DNA of 42,500 nucleotides from the NCBI GenBank assembly GCA_949358305.1, contig CASHSZ010000015.1, positions 1-42,500 on the forward strand, given 5' to 3'. Below are positions 11,601 to 21,500 of this stretch, one piece after another. The stretch's first letter is position 1; each line of letters starts with the position of its first letter. Position numbers and translations under genes: made by a program. Source of the stretch: Strigamia acuminata (Eukaryota; Arthropoda; Chilopoda; Geophilomorpha; Linotaeniidae). The notes under the pieces are model-generated. The model worked only from the letters and a program-made list of their open reading frames with translations. It did not search any database and was not told where the DNA came from.

Positions 11601-14600
11601 GGCTTAGCTACAATCACGGGATGACTGATGTAGGGGCCAGTTGCAGGCTCGATTAAATCATCGGCCTCCAACTCCTCGACTAATTCAGTCATAATGGCCT
11701 TCTTGGCCGGGTTGTACATTCGATACGGTTGGACTCGCCATTTAGCATCTTTTTTCAAAGTGATTTTATGCTTGGCAAGGTTGGTACAGCCTACTTTGTC
11801 TCTAAAAACGTCTTTTATCGCTAAAATAACCGCTTTTAGTTTGTCCTTGCGTTCGTCCGTACTATCACAGTCTGCGACAAGCTTTTCGGCCCAATCAGCA
11901 GGCGTGTGAGTCTCGGCGCCATTAGCATCGAGTGTACGGATACGTGCCAATTCACAGTCGGACTCTCTAGTTTCGTAGGGAGCCGACCATCCAGGCATGG
12001 AATCGCATGTGAATGATCCTCTTTTCGCTCTTAAGTCGATTCCGGCGCGTCGCATGAAATTGTGGCCAATGATAAGGTCACACACTCCATGTTTCAGGAT
12101 AATAAAGTTGATCGGTGTATATTTTAGCCCGTCTGCCCACTTGACACAAAGTGTAATTTGTCCAAGCGGCACGTGACTAATTCCTACTGCACAAACTCGC
12201 ATTCCCCGAGGACATTCTTGGATATAATCGGGTTCTGCATTAGTTTGAGATAGCAATTGGATTCCAATGAAACACTGGGTTGCACCAGAGTCCATTAACG
12301 CATTGAATTTCAGACCTCCAATCTGAACTCTCATACGAGGGTCATCAGAATGTCGGGCGGTCAGTGTTTTTACAAATTCCGTAACTCCGCGTTGGTCTAA
12401 ACGTCGAAGGTTACTGAACTTCTTTACATTCCACTTTCCACCGTGGTTAAAGATGCTGAGTCCCTCCAATTGTTTCGTCATTGACTCGATTCCTTCCATC
12501 ACGCCACCAGTATTACTGTTGACGCGCTCTGTTGTAGGAATTAAATCAAGGTTCAAGTCGTCCCACTTGAATAGTTCCTTATTTAATTTGGTTGCCAGTT
12601 CAACTGGCGGGTTTTTCAGATATTTTCCAGATAATTCGAATAAATCATCTGAAAAGTCCAAGAAATCAAATGGATCTGTTTTAATGGGGGCTGGAATGGT
12701 TGGTTCAACCCCCTCTATCGAGCTTGTAGGAGCTTTCAAGAATTTTGTAAGTAGATCGGTAACTGAGCTGTGAAGAGACTTTTGAAGAGACGACTGCAAT
12801 GTCGATTGTAAATCGCCTAGTTTCTTGTCCAAAAGTTCGGTCGTAACCCAGTTAGGTCTAGGCCGTTTTACATCATCGGGCATAGCTTGTGAGCTCGCCG
12901 GACGTTTATTTGCGGAATCTGCTTTATTTTTATTTAGCCATTTCGGGCATTCCCGTTTGAAGTGCCCTGTTTCATGACAGTAAAAACACTTCCCGGACTT
13001 GGTCTCCATGTGGTTAATATAGATGGTTTCCATCGATTCTTCGTCTCCACTTTCAACTTCAATGTCACTTTCCACTTGGGTATTTGGTTCATAACCGACA
13101 GTGGAACTCTTGAGTGATGGTTTAGATGCGAATTTATTATCTTTTGCCTTTGTCGAGGCATTGGATGCTGGGAATTCGCTGTTGTCAAACTCGAGACGAG
13201 CCGAATGTTGCTTTTTGTTTTCAAACATACAGCGATGTTTTCCCACGAAGTAAATGATTTCTTCGACTGTACTTTCACCGTACAGGTCCTTGTTCATCAA
13301 TAACATAAAGCTTTCATCAGTTACATTATCGAACAGGTGGTCTATACCTTCTCTACTTCCGGGTGCAATTTTCCCTTGCGCTTTGGAAAAACGCAACAGA
13401 AAATCATATAAGCTTTCGTCAGCTCTCTGGATTACGTTTTTCAGTCGTCTTGCTCGCGTGAGCGGGACGAGATCGAAACGTCTTAGAAAAGCGTCCTCGA
13501 AAATTTCCCAACTTGTGAAACGTCGTTTCTCTTGCCTGAACCATGTTTGCGCATGGCCCAGTAAATAACCTGGAATGATTTCATGTACCATATTGTCTAA
13601 TGTTATTTCTCGTAACATTGAAACTGATTTCACGACTTCCAAAAATCTTGACACGTCTTCCTGCTTTCCTTCAAAAGCTGGGATTTCTATTCCTTTACAG
13701 ATGAATTTCCTATTTGGTTGCGGTTGCGATTGGGTATTTCGCACATTTCCCGACAATCTCTGAACTAGTAAGTTCATGTCGTCTTGCGACAGGGTGGGGG
13801 CAGTGCTACTCGCGCTGTTTCCCCTCCGTGGCGGTGGAGAATATGAACGTTGAAAATAACTGGGAGGAAGCAAGTTGGGATTATCGGCGTGATGTCCCCC
13901 TTGCCCTCCTTGTCCCCCTTGTCCCCCTGGCTGGGGTGGACGGGGCTCATTTCTTCGACTCCCCCTTGCAGGAGGTGGCGAATATGAGCGTTGAAACTCA
14001 TCTGGTCGCGGTGGCGAGGAATGACGGAATCTCCCCTGGCTGGGGGAGTTGTAACCGTGATTCGTCCGATAATCTTCGTAATTCGGCCGAAATTCCTCAT
14101 ACCCTATTTGAGCACGGGGAATAATTGGCGACGGCGACTTCTCCCGACGCAAGGCAGGCAAGTTCGGCCTTCCTCGCGTTGACTCGAAATGTGTACGAGG
14201 TTGAATTGGATTTGGGTCCAAATCTCGTACTTCGTCGCGAACTCGTTGTTGGAAGCGTTCAATCGGATCGGCCGGAAAATTTCTGGTCGGAAATTCCTGC
14301 CGGGCCCCGTAATCAACAGGGGTCTTTAGCGCTGGGGCTTGATCCCTAATTTCTTGTTGGAAGCGTCGTATGGCTTCGGAGGGATGGTTAGGTGGATAAG
14401 CAACCCTCCTCGGCGGAATTTCTTGTTCCAACACTAGCGGGAGTGCAGGAATAGGCGGTTGATTTCGCCGTTCAGGGACGGTGGTCTGCGACTCGCTCGC
14501 GACTTTGTCCACTACAGACGGTCGTTGTACGTTGTCCGTACGTTCAACCAGTAGGAGTTCATCTGACTTTGGAGTCGATGCACGTGGTTCTGTCGTTTGT

Positions 14601-14977
14601 TCCTTACTTGGAGAAGTAGGGTTAGCGACTCGTAATGGAGGTGGAGCGGGTGGCGGGTCACGCGACTTCTCGTAAGTTGCCGGCGGCCCTCCGTTGATAC
14701 CTCCGCGGTTCAGTTCCAACTCGTCCGCTGATCGGCCGGAACGGTCGGACGAACCTCCCGGCTGTTGATTGCGAGCCATATACTGTTTGGCTTCGGTCAG
14801 CGAACCGAAGAAACGTACATCTAAATTGAAGTGGCGACAATACGCCCGCAAATCCTCGTCGGCGTCGTACTGCGTGCTTTCCTCCGTTATAGGAGTAAGC
14901 TGGTTCCGCGATTGATTCTCGTCCTCCTGATCTCTCGTTTGATTCAGGGTGTCGAATAAATTACGATGATGTGTCAT
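8612..14977 (-). CDS. gag-pol: Gag-Pol polyprotein of Ty3/gypsy retrotransposon (3' end replaced by MITE)
   Basis: One ORF fuses Gag and Pol. I place the start at the ATG at 14977; the frame stays open 63 codons further, but that extension is hydrophobic and lies in the leader. Numbering from 14977 gives: retrotransposon Gag core around 440-540; zinc knuckle CFYCHETGHFKREC from 664; aspartic protease DSGA with Asp at 896; reverse transcriptase with YLDD at 1232; RNase H starting near TDAS (Asp 1382); integrase HHCC finger around 1690-1735; integrase core D1763, D1822, E1857 (D-X34-E); then a GPW-containing GPY/F-like segment. All catalytic residues are present and I see no internal stop or frameshift. 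The last 27 or so codons and the stop at 8612 come from the inserted MITE, so only the extreme C-terminus is lost. Copying and integration may still be possible. Confidence 0.95.
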   Translation of the reverse strand: MTHHRNLFDTLNQTRDQEDENQSRNQLTPITEESTQYDADEDLRAYCRHFNLDVRFFGSLTEAKQYMARNQQPGGSSDRSGRSADELELNRGGINGGPPATYEKSRDPPPAPPPLRVANPTSPSKEQTTEPRASTPKSDELLLVERTDNVQRPSVVDKVASESQTTVPERRNQPPIPALPLVLEQEIPPRRVAYPPNHPSEAIRRFQQEIRDQAPALKTPVDYGARQEFPTRNFPADPIERFQQRVRDEVRDLDPNPIQPRTHFESTRGRPNLPALRREKSPSPIIPRAQIGYEEFRPNYEDYRTNHGYNSPSQGRFRHSSPPRPDEFQRSYSPPPARGSRRNEPRPPQPGGQGGQGGQGGHHADNPNLLPPSYFQRSYSPPPRRGNSASSTAPTLSQDDMNLLVQRLSGNVRNTQSQPQPNRKFICKGIEIPAFEGKQEDVSRFLEVVKSVSMLREITLDNMVHEIIPGYLLGHAQTWFRQEKRRFTSWEIFEDAFLRRFDLVPLTRARRLKNVIQRADESLYDFLLRFSKAQGKIAPGSREGIDHLFDNVTDESFMLLMNKDLYGESTVEEIIYFVGKHRCMFENKKQHSARLEFDNSEFPASNASTKAKDNKFASKPSLKSSTVGYEPNTQVESDIEVESGDEESMETIYINHMETKSGKCFYCHETGHFKRECPKWLNKNKADSANKRPASSQAMPDDVKRPRPNWVTTELLDKKLGDLQSTLQSSLQKSLHSSVTDLLTKFLKAPTSSIEGVEPTIPAPIKTDPFDFLDFSDDLFELSGKYLKNPPVELATKLNKELFKWDDLNLDLIPTTERVNSNTGGVMEGIESMTKQLEGLSIFNHGGKWNVKKFSNLRRLDQRGVTEFVKTLTARHSDDPRMRVQIGGLKFNALMDSGATQCFIGIQLLSQTNAEPDYIQECPRGMRVCAVGISHVPLGQITLCVKWADGLKYTPINFIILKHGVCDLIIGHNFMRRAGIDLRAKRGSFTCDSMPGWSAPYETRESDCELARIRTLDANGAETHTPADWAEKLVADCDSTDERKDKLKAVILAIKDVFRDKVGCTNLAKHKITLKKDAKWRVQPYRMYNPAKKAIMTELVEELEADDLIEPATGPYISHPVIVAKPNGKYRLCIDYRWLNAITELDTIQMPSIDLLIHSTNKAKYFTSLDLTQGYHQMEMQEEDRCKTAFYTPKGNYQFKRMPFGLCNAPCSFQNLMSRVMGDSLHKHVLVYLDDLIIFSHSWKQHLDDVKDVLEKLHKANLTINKAKSKFGRTSLKFLGHYITPEGLNADPDKIKSVKEFPKPTCSKDIQRFHGLSNFFRKFIPKHADIARPLTSIMHNNAAFVWGKEQIDAFEKIKEILCDKKQVLHMPDMSKPMLVMTDASHTGLGAVLCQDVEVFNEKTQKMMMVPKPVAYASRVLRGAEERYSTPELECLAVVWAVDRFRPYLEYTTFTLESDAQALGWLMRTPEPSGRFGRWAVKIQCGAFKIVFRKGALNQVADALSRAPLSAMDTPITDYIEPVEINQFYPLWTGNKKTQVIPVEGRRHFLTNVNVRFNDFSELNEENSNNSGEKGEVNEKGKTKHQTTVFSALTDVLNQVPPTRAEIIAEQLLDDDCKKIMAHLKLSEEDQELETDLDWLNTIAGYCLDESGEDGSKMLIFFRPTFEEELNDSGNGFKAVIPKSLVRRALFACHGHPLCGHAGMSKTLERAKLIYYWPKMTRDTRNYVRGCPHCQQYKPSQHRKHRAAYTPHNMTNPWETVSIDLMGPKPAGRSKLQWILVIIDHCTKWVEVFALTKASSESIVNKMSDVFHRWGYPKKILSDNGRQFVSTVYSDFCKKHHIDMAHVSLYHASANPTERANRDLKMMLAIYSDVHSHWPRFLNEFAFATRTAISDATGFSPMMLNTGRTVPLPFDPRMVEHGVKFDKNKPEEYVHGMLDVLRRAHQEMHRKIQENYVRHDKIHRNKYHICQYAVGDLVWKATHILSNKEKGITASFAEKRDGPWEITAVLKRGSYSLRKVADGSIEKSINIQDLSPYIPSFPVEAWSENQTEGSEGIHPTPNWMDEHFPASQQAEEDVVPMETEDTVENDILQPPDKLVIGSDWIRKSADRIGSDADADSFK
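8694..8701. repeat. MITE target site duplication, right copy
   Basis: TCCGGGGG, identical to 7793-7800, directly follows the terminal CAAGCTTA of the MITE. Confidence 0.9.
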
Positions 14978-16430
14978 GATATTTTTGTTCAAAAATATGA
15001 AAACACAAAGTGAAAAGTTGAAAAATTGGCGATAGATTCGGTGTGAGATTACGTACCGTTTAGTACGTAACCGACAAAATCGAACAACAACAAAAATTGG
15101 CGATAGGTTCGGTGTTAAAACGTGTACTGTGGGGTACACGAAAAACAACAAGAAACTAACGCCCAAAAAATAGATTGGAGTACGAAGGATTTTAATACAA
15201 CACTAGCGCGGAGAAACAGTCACGCCTAAATTAAAACTAGAGAAAGAATAGTACAACTGATTCTTTAAACTTGGTGTGGGCAAAACACACTTAAACTACA
15301 AAAATGAAAATACACTTTTTATACTAAACTAGCGCTTAGGAAGGTGCGCTTTAAACTACAATGTTTTAACAAAATTACACTTAACTTTACGGCTTTTTCG
15401 GATGCAAAATGGTCCAAACGAACAAGGTGGTCACGGTCCAAAATGGTGGTCAAGAGACGTCCAGTCAGTGTGGATGCAAGAATGCAAGTGGTCTTCACAC
15501 TTCCCAAAAAATGGAATTTTTGGGTGTTAATCCGTTCAGTGGGATTGGACGAATGAAAAAAATGACACATTTTACGTGTGCCACTCATTCATCACCCAAC
15601 AATGCATTTCCTTTTCTGGATATGCCACCCACTGAGTTTTGGTCCAAATTCTTTTTCGAGAATTTGAACTTTGCCATTCTTGTCAGCAAGATTAACCTGT
15701 TTTTTAAGACAAGTCAAAATCGCCCATTCTCCACAGCTGCTTGACAATCTCCAGTCTCTTTGTAAAGAGAAAATTGTTTTTATTTCCTTTCGGGAAATAA
15801 TCACAAAATACTACCATTAGCCACATTTTTGGTGAGAAAATATGACCTTTTCAGACTACCATCCAAGTGTCGTTAACTTTTCTTTCAAAAAGTTAAAGTT
15901 CAAGCATTTTGATTAGAAATAACTTAAACAATGGACAGCATCGTAAATTCTTCGAGTTGTAGAAACTTCTGTTTGTTTTCGAGAGTCAAAAACTTTTTAT
16001 TCAAAAGAAATGATCCAACAAACATCTGGCACATTTATTTATATTTCTCGCAAAATAATAAATAACGTACGGTAGTCTATTTGTTACACCTTCTTGCAAG
16101 AAAAATGCAACTAGACTCGGGAGACAGTATTCAAATAATATTTCGATTAAAATATTATCAACACTGTGAAATTTGTAATTATATTTTTCTTTTTCGAGAG
16201 AAAATACAACAAACAAATCAATAATCGTAATTTTCTCGTTAAAGAAAATCACAACACGAATAAAACAGTTATAAATTTCTTTTTCAAGAAAGATTTACAA
16301 CGCGGACATTTAGTCATAATTTTCTGGTTAGAAAAAATACAACTCAGTCATAATTTTCTTGGTAAAGAAAAATTACAACAAAAATGTCAAAATTCAAAAT
16401 TTTACCTCAGTTCACTTTTAGCTTGCAACC
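14978..16430 (-). other. 5' leader of the gypsy element with serial stem-loops
   Basis: Untranslated leader between primer site and gag. It contains a run of short hairpins: a 9-bp stem at 15873-15896 (loop CTTTCA), an 8-bp stem near 15779-15799, a 9-bp stem at 16135-16158 (loop CGATTA), and a 7-bp stem at 16230-16249 (loop CGTTAA). Several less perfect TTTTCT...AGAAAA hairpins spaced about 30-40 bp apart follow up to 16380. Packaging or dimerisation signals are expected in this position, but assignment is inference. Confidence 0.6.
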
Positions 16431-16432
16431 TA

Positions 16433-16449
16433 TCTCGGTAGAACCTCCA
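16433..16449 (-). promoter_or_regulatory. Primer binding site, tRNA-Gln-like
   Basis: The minus strand reads TGGAGGTTCTACCGAGA two bases downstream of the 5' LTR. Its complement TCTCGGTAGAACCTCCA matches the 3' end of animal tRNA-Gln as I recall it (TCTCGGTGGAACCTCCA) with one mismatch. Position and the leading TGG fit a minus-strand primer site and fix the orientation of the element. Confidence 0.75.
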
Positions 16450-16451
16450 CG

Positions 16452-18162
16452 TGTGACGATGACCTTTCGATGACGCTATCCGCTCAAAATGTGTATTTTG
16501 GCATAACAAGCTAGTCTATCTATTCAGTAGTTGAGAGATAGGATTGACAAAACCTAAAGTGTGAACTGGGTAAAATAATGACACATGCGGTTATCAAGAC
16601 ATAACATGTTTATTGATATATAAATATAATCACCGTGAAGTGATTATATTAATCAATTTGCATGAAATACCATTATACAGTAACTATGCCGACAATTGGC
16701 TGCATAAATTGGTCGATTAACTATACATACAGTCGCCTAAACGGCGCTATGATAATATCAAGTCGGCTTCATCGGGTCGGTAAGATGTCGTCTGAATCGG
16801 ATGATTATTTGGTCCTAGTTGTACATCGGGGTCTGGTTCAAATCTGTAATGAAAAGGTTAGTATCCGAGGACTTCCGGTTGACGGTATCTGCATCGCCAC
16901 AAACTTGGGGCGGTTATTGGTTTAAATGGCTTGTGAGAGCCATTTACCAATTGACCTCTTATAAATGTTTTAAGACATTTATAATTGGTGTGATACGTCA
17001 AATTGGTTCTTCATACGAGAGTAAACTGTTGCGAGTTTACAATCATAACTTCTGGTTCCGTGTAATGGATGTATTTATTAGAGTATTACTTTTCAGTAAA
17101 TACTCGTAATAATTCTGCTTACATAAAGTTGGCAATTTAGCTACACATTTACTGGCAAGTAAATGCTAATGTAGCTAGTCTTCAGTTTTGTACAGTTCTG
17201 AAAGAAGTATCCGTGTTTATGCACAATGTTGAGTTGTGACATAAACTAGCTGGGGATTTAATCTAACTAAACTTTTCCGAGTTTAGTTATTTCAACCCTA
17301 ATGTTACATTTTCGACACGCTGTTCGGCAGCCGTGGTTTACTGTAACTGGCAGGCCTTGTGGAACACTTGTTGAATTATATCCGGCCCGACGGGATTCTT
17401 ACTACTCATCGCCGCGACCTGATCTCCTCACGGCCACACAGCCGTCATCGGGCACCCGGACATGGAGGCATCATATCACCCATCTCCACGTCAAGTGTAC
17501 GCCGTATGTATGTTCTCATAGGCCCGCAGTATAAGGGGCATTGGCTGCGCAATCAACAGGCAAGCTTGTGTTTGCGCAATCAACATAACACCGAAGTAGT
17601 AGAAAGAGCTCAAGAAAACATATAGTCAAAATATCTGGTCAAAAGCGAGCTACTTCCTGTTGCAAGGAAGTATATACTCGGGGAAAACAATAGCTTGGCC
17701 ATTGCTCCAATGAGAGCAATGGTCCTGCAAATCCCCCCAATCACTGGTCCAGGTGATGGGATACTCAGGACACATTTTCAGTCCAGGTGGTCATCAGGGC
17801 AGACCATAGCTCTCTGCTAGGTCGGGACAGGAACTGGATAGCGAGGAACACTTTTGGATTAAGTCTTTCAACTTGATCCGCGGGGGTCCACGCTTGGAGC
17901 AGGTGCGAGGGGGAGATTTAATCCCCTAGGCCTAGTTTTGGGGTAACTTTGCAGAGTTACCACAAAACAACCTAATATCTATATTTATTGCCATAAACAT
18001 AAGATAACGTTGATTCTCTGCCTTAAAATCACATAAAAGTTGTATTTTATGTGGTTTTACGTCAAGTGACAAATTCTATTCGAATTTGCCGCTTTTGGTC
18101 GTCAGCGCCATCTATTGGCGTAATTTGTCGCTATATCGATGAGCGACTGCATGATCGTCATA
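16452..18162 (-). repeat. 5' LTR of the gypsy element
   Basis: 1,711 bp, same ends and hairpins as 1861-3571. Differences seen by eye are single substitutions near 17162, 17202, 17502, 17537, 17607, 17642 and 18129. It would carry the element's promoter, on the minus strand, and lies within 400 bp of the start of the divergent DEG/ENaC-like gene. Confidence 0.93.
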
Positions 18163-18166
18163 AGTG
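18163..18166. repeat. Target site duplication (right) of the gypsy element
   Basis: AGTG, matching 1857-1860. Confidence 0.8.
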
Positions 18167-18491
18167 TAAAACAATCAAACAATCAATTGGCAACAAATCA
18201 CTGACCACTCCAATCACTTACTACAAAAAGCAAAAAATCTCACCATATCCCGAAGTAGGAGCTGTTATGGCTCAACTGAGTCAAATAATGTTTAATTGTG
18301 GCTAATTGGGTCGGATCGTCGTTAATTTGTGTAGCGCACTCCTCAAACTGATGCAATTTGTTCTTCGTAAACTCTCCTATTGCTGTTACCAATAACGTCT
18401 ATCGGACGTCTCGATATCACCGGTGTTACGTCCGAACGCCCCCTGGCGACGTAACACGTCTGTCTCCCGAAAAACTCCACAGTACATTCTG

Positions 18492-18498
18492 TATTTAA
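18492..18498 (+). promoter_or_regulatory. TATA-like box upstream of the channel gene
   Basis: TATTTAA lies 44 bp before the ATG at 18543. A short 5' UTR would follow if transcription starts about 30 bp downstream. Weak evidence by itself. Confidence 0.3.
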
Positions 18499-18542
18499 AC
18501 CACAGATTATTATTCTATTCTAGTTAACATCGTCTATACAAA

Positions 18543-21500
18543 ATGGACAACAACCAATCACATCGAACGTTTGGCCGAATTCAACAACTCAGGCAAAGAA
18601 AATTGCAACGCATTGTTGGCACCGTCATGGCGGAGCAATCAGACACACCGGCATTCATCAAATCACTAAAAAACATTTCAATTAAGAAAAAATACACTAC
18701 TTATCTATTTATCACATTACTCATTACCAATGCTGTAATGTGTGTGTACCAAACTGCAGATCGAATATTGCATTACCTGGATGAGCCAACAGCAACTGAT
18801 GCGTACTTGATTGAAAAAACCCATGGTCTCTTCCCAAATGTTTATATTATCCCACTTACAACACAGGAACTTAACAATATGTTAACAAAATTGATTGGCA
18901 GTAAGTACACAGTCGAAAACTGTAACTACTATGCTTTCCGTAAACACTATAATTTTACCGACGTTGTGAAATATCTGAGTGTACCTAGTTACATAACTGA
19001 TGCGCACTATGCAATGGTAAGGCTCCATTTCTCTTTCATTCTATTTACCAATAATTGAGCAATTCCTTCCAGGGAAAATCACGCATTAATCTGACAATTC
19101 AAAATTATGATACTATTTTACAGCCTACTGCTCAAGTTTCAATTGGTAAGTTAAAGAAATCAACAAAAATCGTTTACACATTCATTATGTGTGAATTCAT
19201 TTTCATTTAGCTTTGCGGTTCCCATATGGAAATTTAAATTACAAGATGGTGATCAAACTAAAATTCCCAGCAAAATGCTCGTACGTTCAGGTAGGCCTAT
19301 GTGAAATAATTTAGACAAGCATAAATCCTCTCATTGTGTATCTGCGCACTATTGGCAGAATAAAGTCCCCACCTACGTTTTGTTAGAGATCCGCGCATTA
19401 TCAGAGACCAATTTTACAATGAAAAATTTATTGTAAATCGTTTCAAACTTGATTCAGAATTGTCCAAACTTGAAGCTTATTTCACATTTAATGCACAATC
19501 AATTTGTTATTTTGTACTCCGTATTTAGTTTCACATCGACAATTTACAGTGACTGGACAATGGTTATCTGAAGAAAAATTGTTATAACAATGCGCTCTTT
19601 TTAAGTTCATTTACAAGTACTACTGCTATAACTACATTATTGTACGCAAAAGGGCACTTTTTCAGCCAAAATTAACTTGAAAAGAGCGCATTGTTATAAC
19701 AATTGTATAACCGGGTTGGGATATTTCCAACGCACTAATGAATGTCCCGTAACCTTTACTCCTGGAGTGTGAGATTAATAAATAAATAAATAAATGAATA
19801 AATAAATAAATAAATAAATGAATGAATAAATAAATAAATAAGTAATGACCCATTTAGGATTTCCCGTTCCCAAAATTCCACAATCTTTGTCTAGAAGCTA
19901 GTAAACTCTTTTCGCCATAGCAGCGTTTCTCAAACTGTGGGGTGCACCTCACTGGTGGGGCGCGAGCTGATTGTTGGTGGAGCACAACAGTGTTAAATCA
20001 CTTCATCGCCCAAAATTAATTTTTTTAATTTATTTATTCAAGACCCCATTTAATAATTAACTATTTTTATGCAAATAAAGAACTTTATCATTAAACTTAA
20101 AATCATTTGTTTAAATTAGTTATTTCATGAATCCTTTTATTTCCAATACTAAGGTAAATAATTTTATTTCCCAGTAAAATCGGATCAAAACAGCTTTTAA
20201 AAAATCGCGTGCAGTTGCCAAAAATGCACCTTTAGAATCAAAGAAATAGGGTCAACAGATTACAAGCCCAATAACTTGTTGCTTTCATGTTGCTGCGATC
20301 CGGGTTGATATCAAGCAAATTACTAATTAATAGGCTTGAAACCGCAGGTGAATGCTTTACAAGACTTATATCGCGGCCGAAACTTGTCTAGGGTTAAGTT
20401 TATGGAAATAAAGGCACAATTTAATATGGTAATAAAAATCACACAAATATTTATTCTTTAAATTACAATATATATTAAAAACGATGGAAATATCACAGAA
20501 TGCGACAAGTCGCAAGAATAAATGAGCGGGAACAATGGAAGGGCTTGCAACGACTGTTGCAAGCTACAAAGCGCTAAAATGGCGCTTAAACAACACACAG
20601 TTGTTAGGCGAAGGCAAATTGTCTTCGTTCTGTAAACTCACGAACGATGGTCGAAGACGATGGTTCTCGTGGGTTTCTTCCGTAACTCGTACGACGGCTC
20701 GCTGGCGGTGGTTCACGGTCACGGGCGTCCGACTGGCGTTCGATGGCGGTGGCAACAGTTCGCGCTGCTGCGACGGCGATGGTTCACGTCACTTCGGGAA
20801 ACTTCTACTTCTCGATTCGATTGCTGGAATTAGCTTTGGCTAATTCAAGCAGGATAGCTGGCTTTGTACGTTTTACAAAGCAAGCTGGTGAAACTTGGGA
20901 TACACGGTCCACTATCAATACTTTTTGTCAGGAGCAGAAAAGCAGTGATGTTTATGGTTTGTGTATTTTTTCAAGAGTCCCGATTTGAGCCAAGGCGTGA
21001 GCCCAGCACGCTTCAATATTGCGCAGAAAACCTGCGCACTTAGCTCAAATGGGTGCAACTAGTGGTTATTACACCATATTGCACCATAACGGCTAATAAC
21101 CGTTTTCACCCCGGACAACCTGGGGTGATATGTGCCTAGAGAGGATTTCTCCCCTCGGTCACATGATCTGACTTGGCGTGTGCCACAGTCAAATTAATTA
21201 GAAGACAATTAATTTTATCTTCTAAGTTGGTGAAATACATTGAGATCACCACAATGTAAAGATCACATTAGAGTGCTTCAACTAACAATTAATCCACTTT
21301 GAGCAGGCCACAATATCCATTTCGACTCCCGCAATTGGCTGAGATGACCACTTAATAATTGCATTTGTGTCAACACACTGGCAAAGCAAATCGTGTGTTA
21401 AATGTTGTTTATAAATTCAATTCTGTCTAAATAACTGGTGCACTTGTTCTCTGATTTTTCAGGTATCAATTGATCATTCACAAATCAACTATTATATCAT

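Larger units (their letters stand above)
1861..18162 (-). mobile_element. Full-length Ty3/gypsy LTR retrotransposon (about 16.3 kb)
   Basis: The element is oriented on the minus strand. In that sense the order is 5' LTR (16452-18162), primer binding site, hairpin-rich leader, gag-pol, spacer, second ORF, noncoding 3' region, polypurine tract and 3' LTR (1861-3571). The pol order protease, RT, RNase H, integrase defines Ty3/gypsy. It is much longer than the usual 5-8 kb because of long LTRs, about 3.5 kb of internal noncoding DNA, an extra ORF and an inserted 893-bp MITE. The LTRs are nearly identical, so insertion was recent. The 4-bp AGTG duplication flanks it. It sits about 380 bp upstream of the start codon of a DEG/ENaC-like gene, in opposite orientation. 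Confidence 0.95.

Noticed and set aside
14978-15166. N-terminal extension of gag to 15166 as a signal peptide
   Set aside because: It precedes an ATG that opens a typical hydrophilic Gag N-terminus, and the hydrophobic stretch comes from leader sequence.
15167-18162. Plus-strand orientation for the gypsy element
   Set aside because: The ORFs, the primer site beside 16452 and the polypurine tract beside 3571 all fit only the minus strand.
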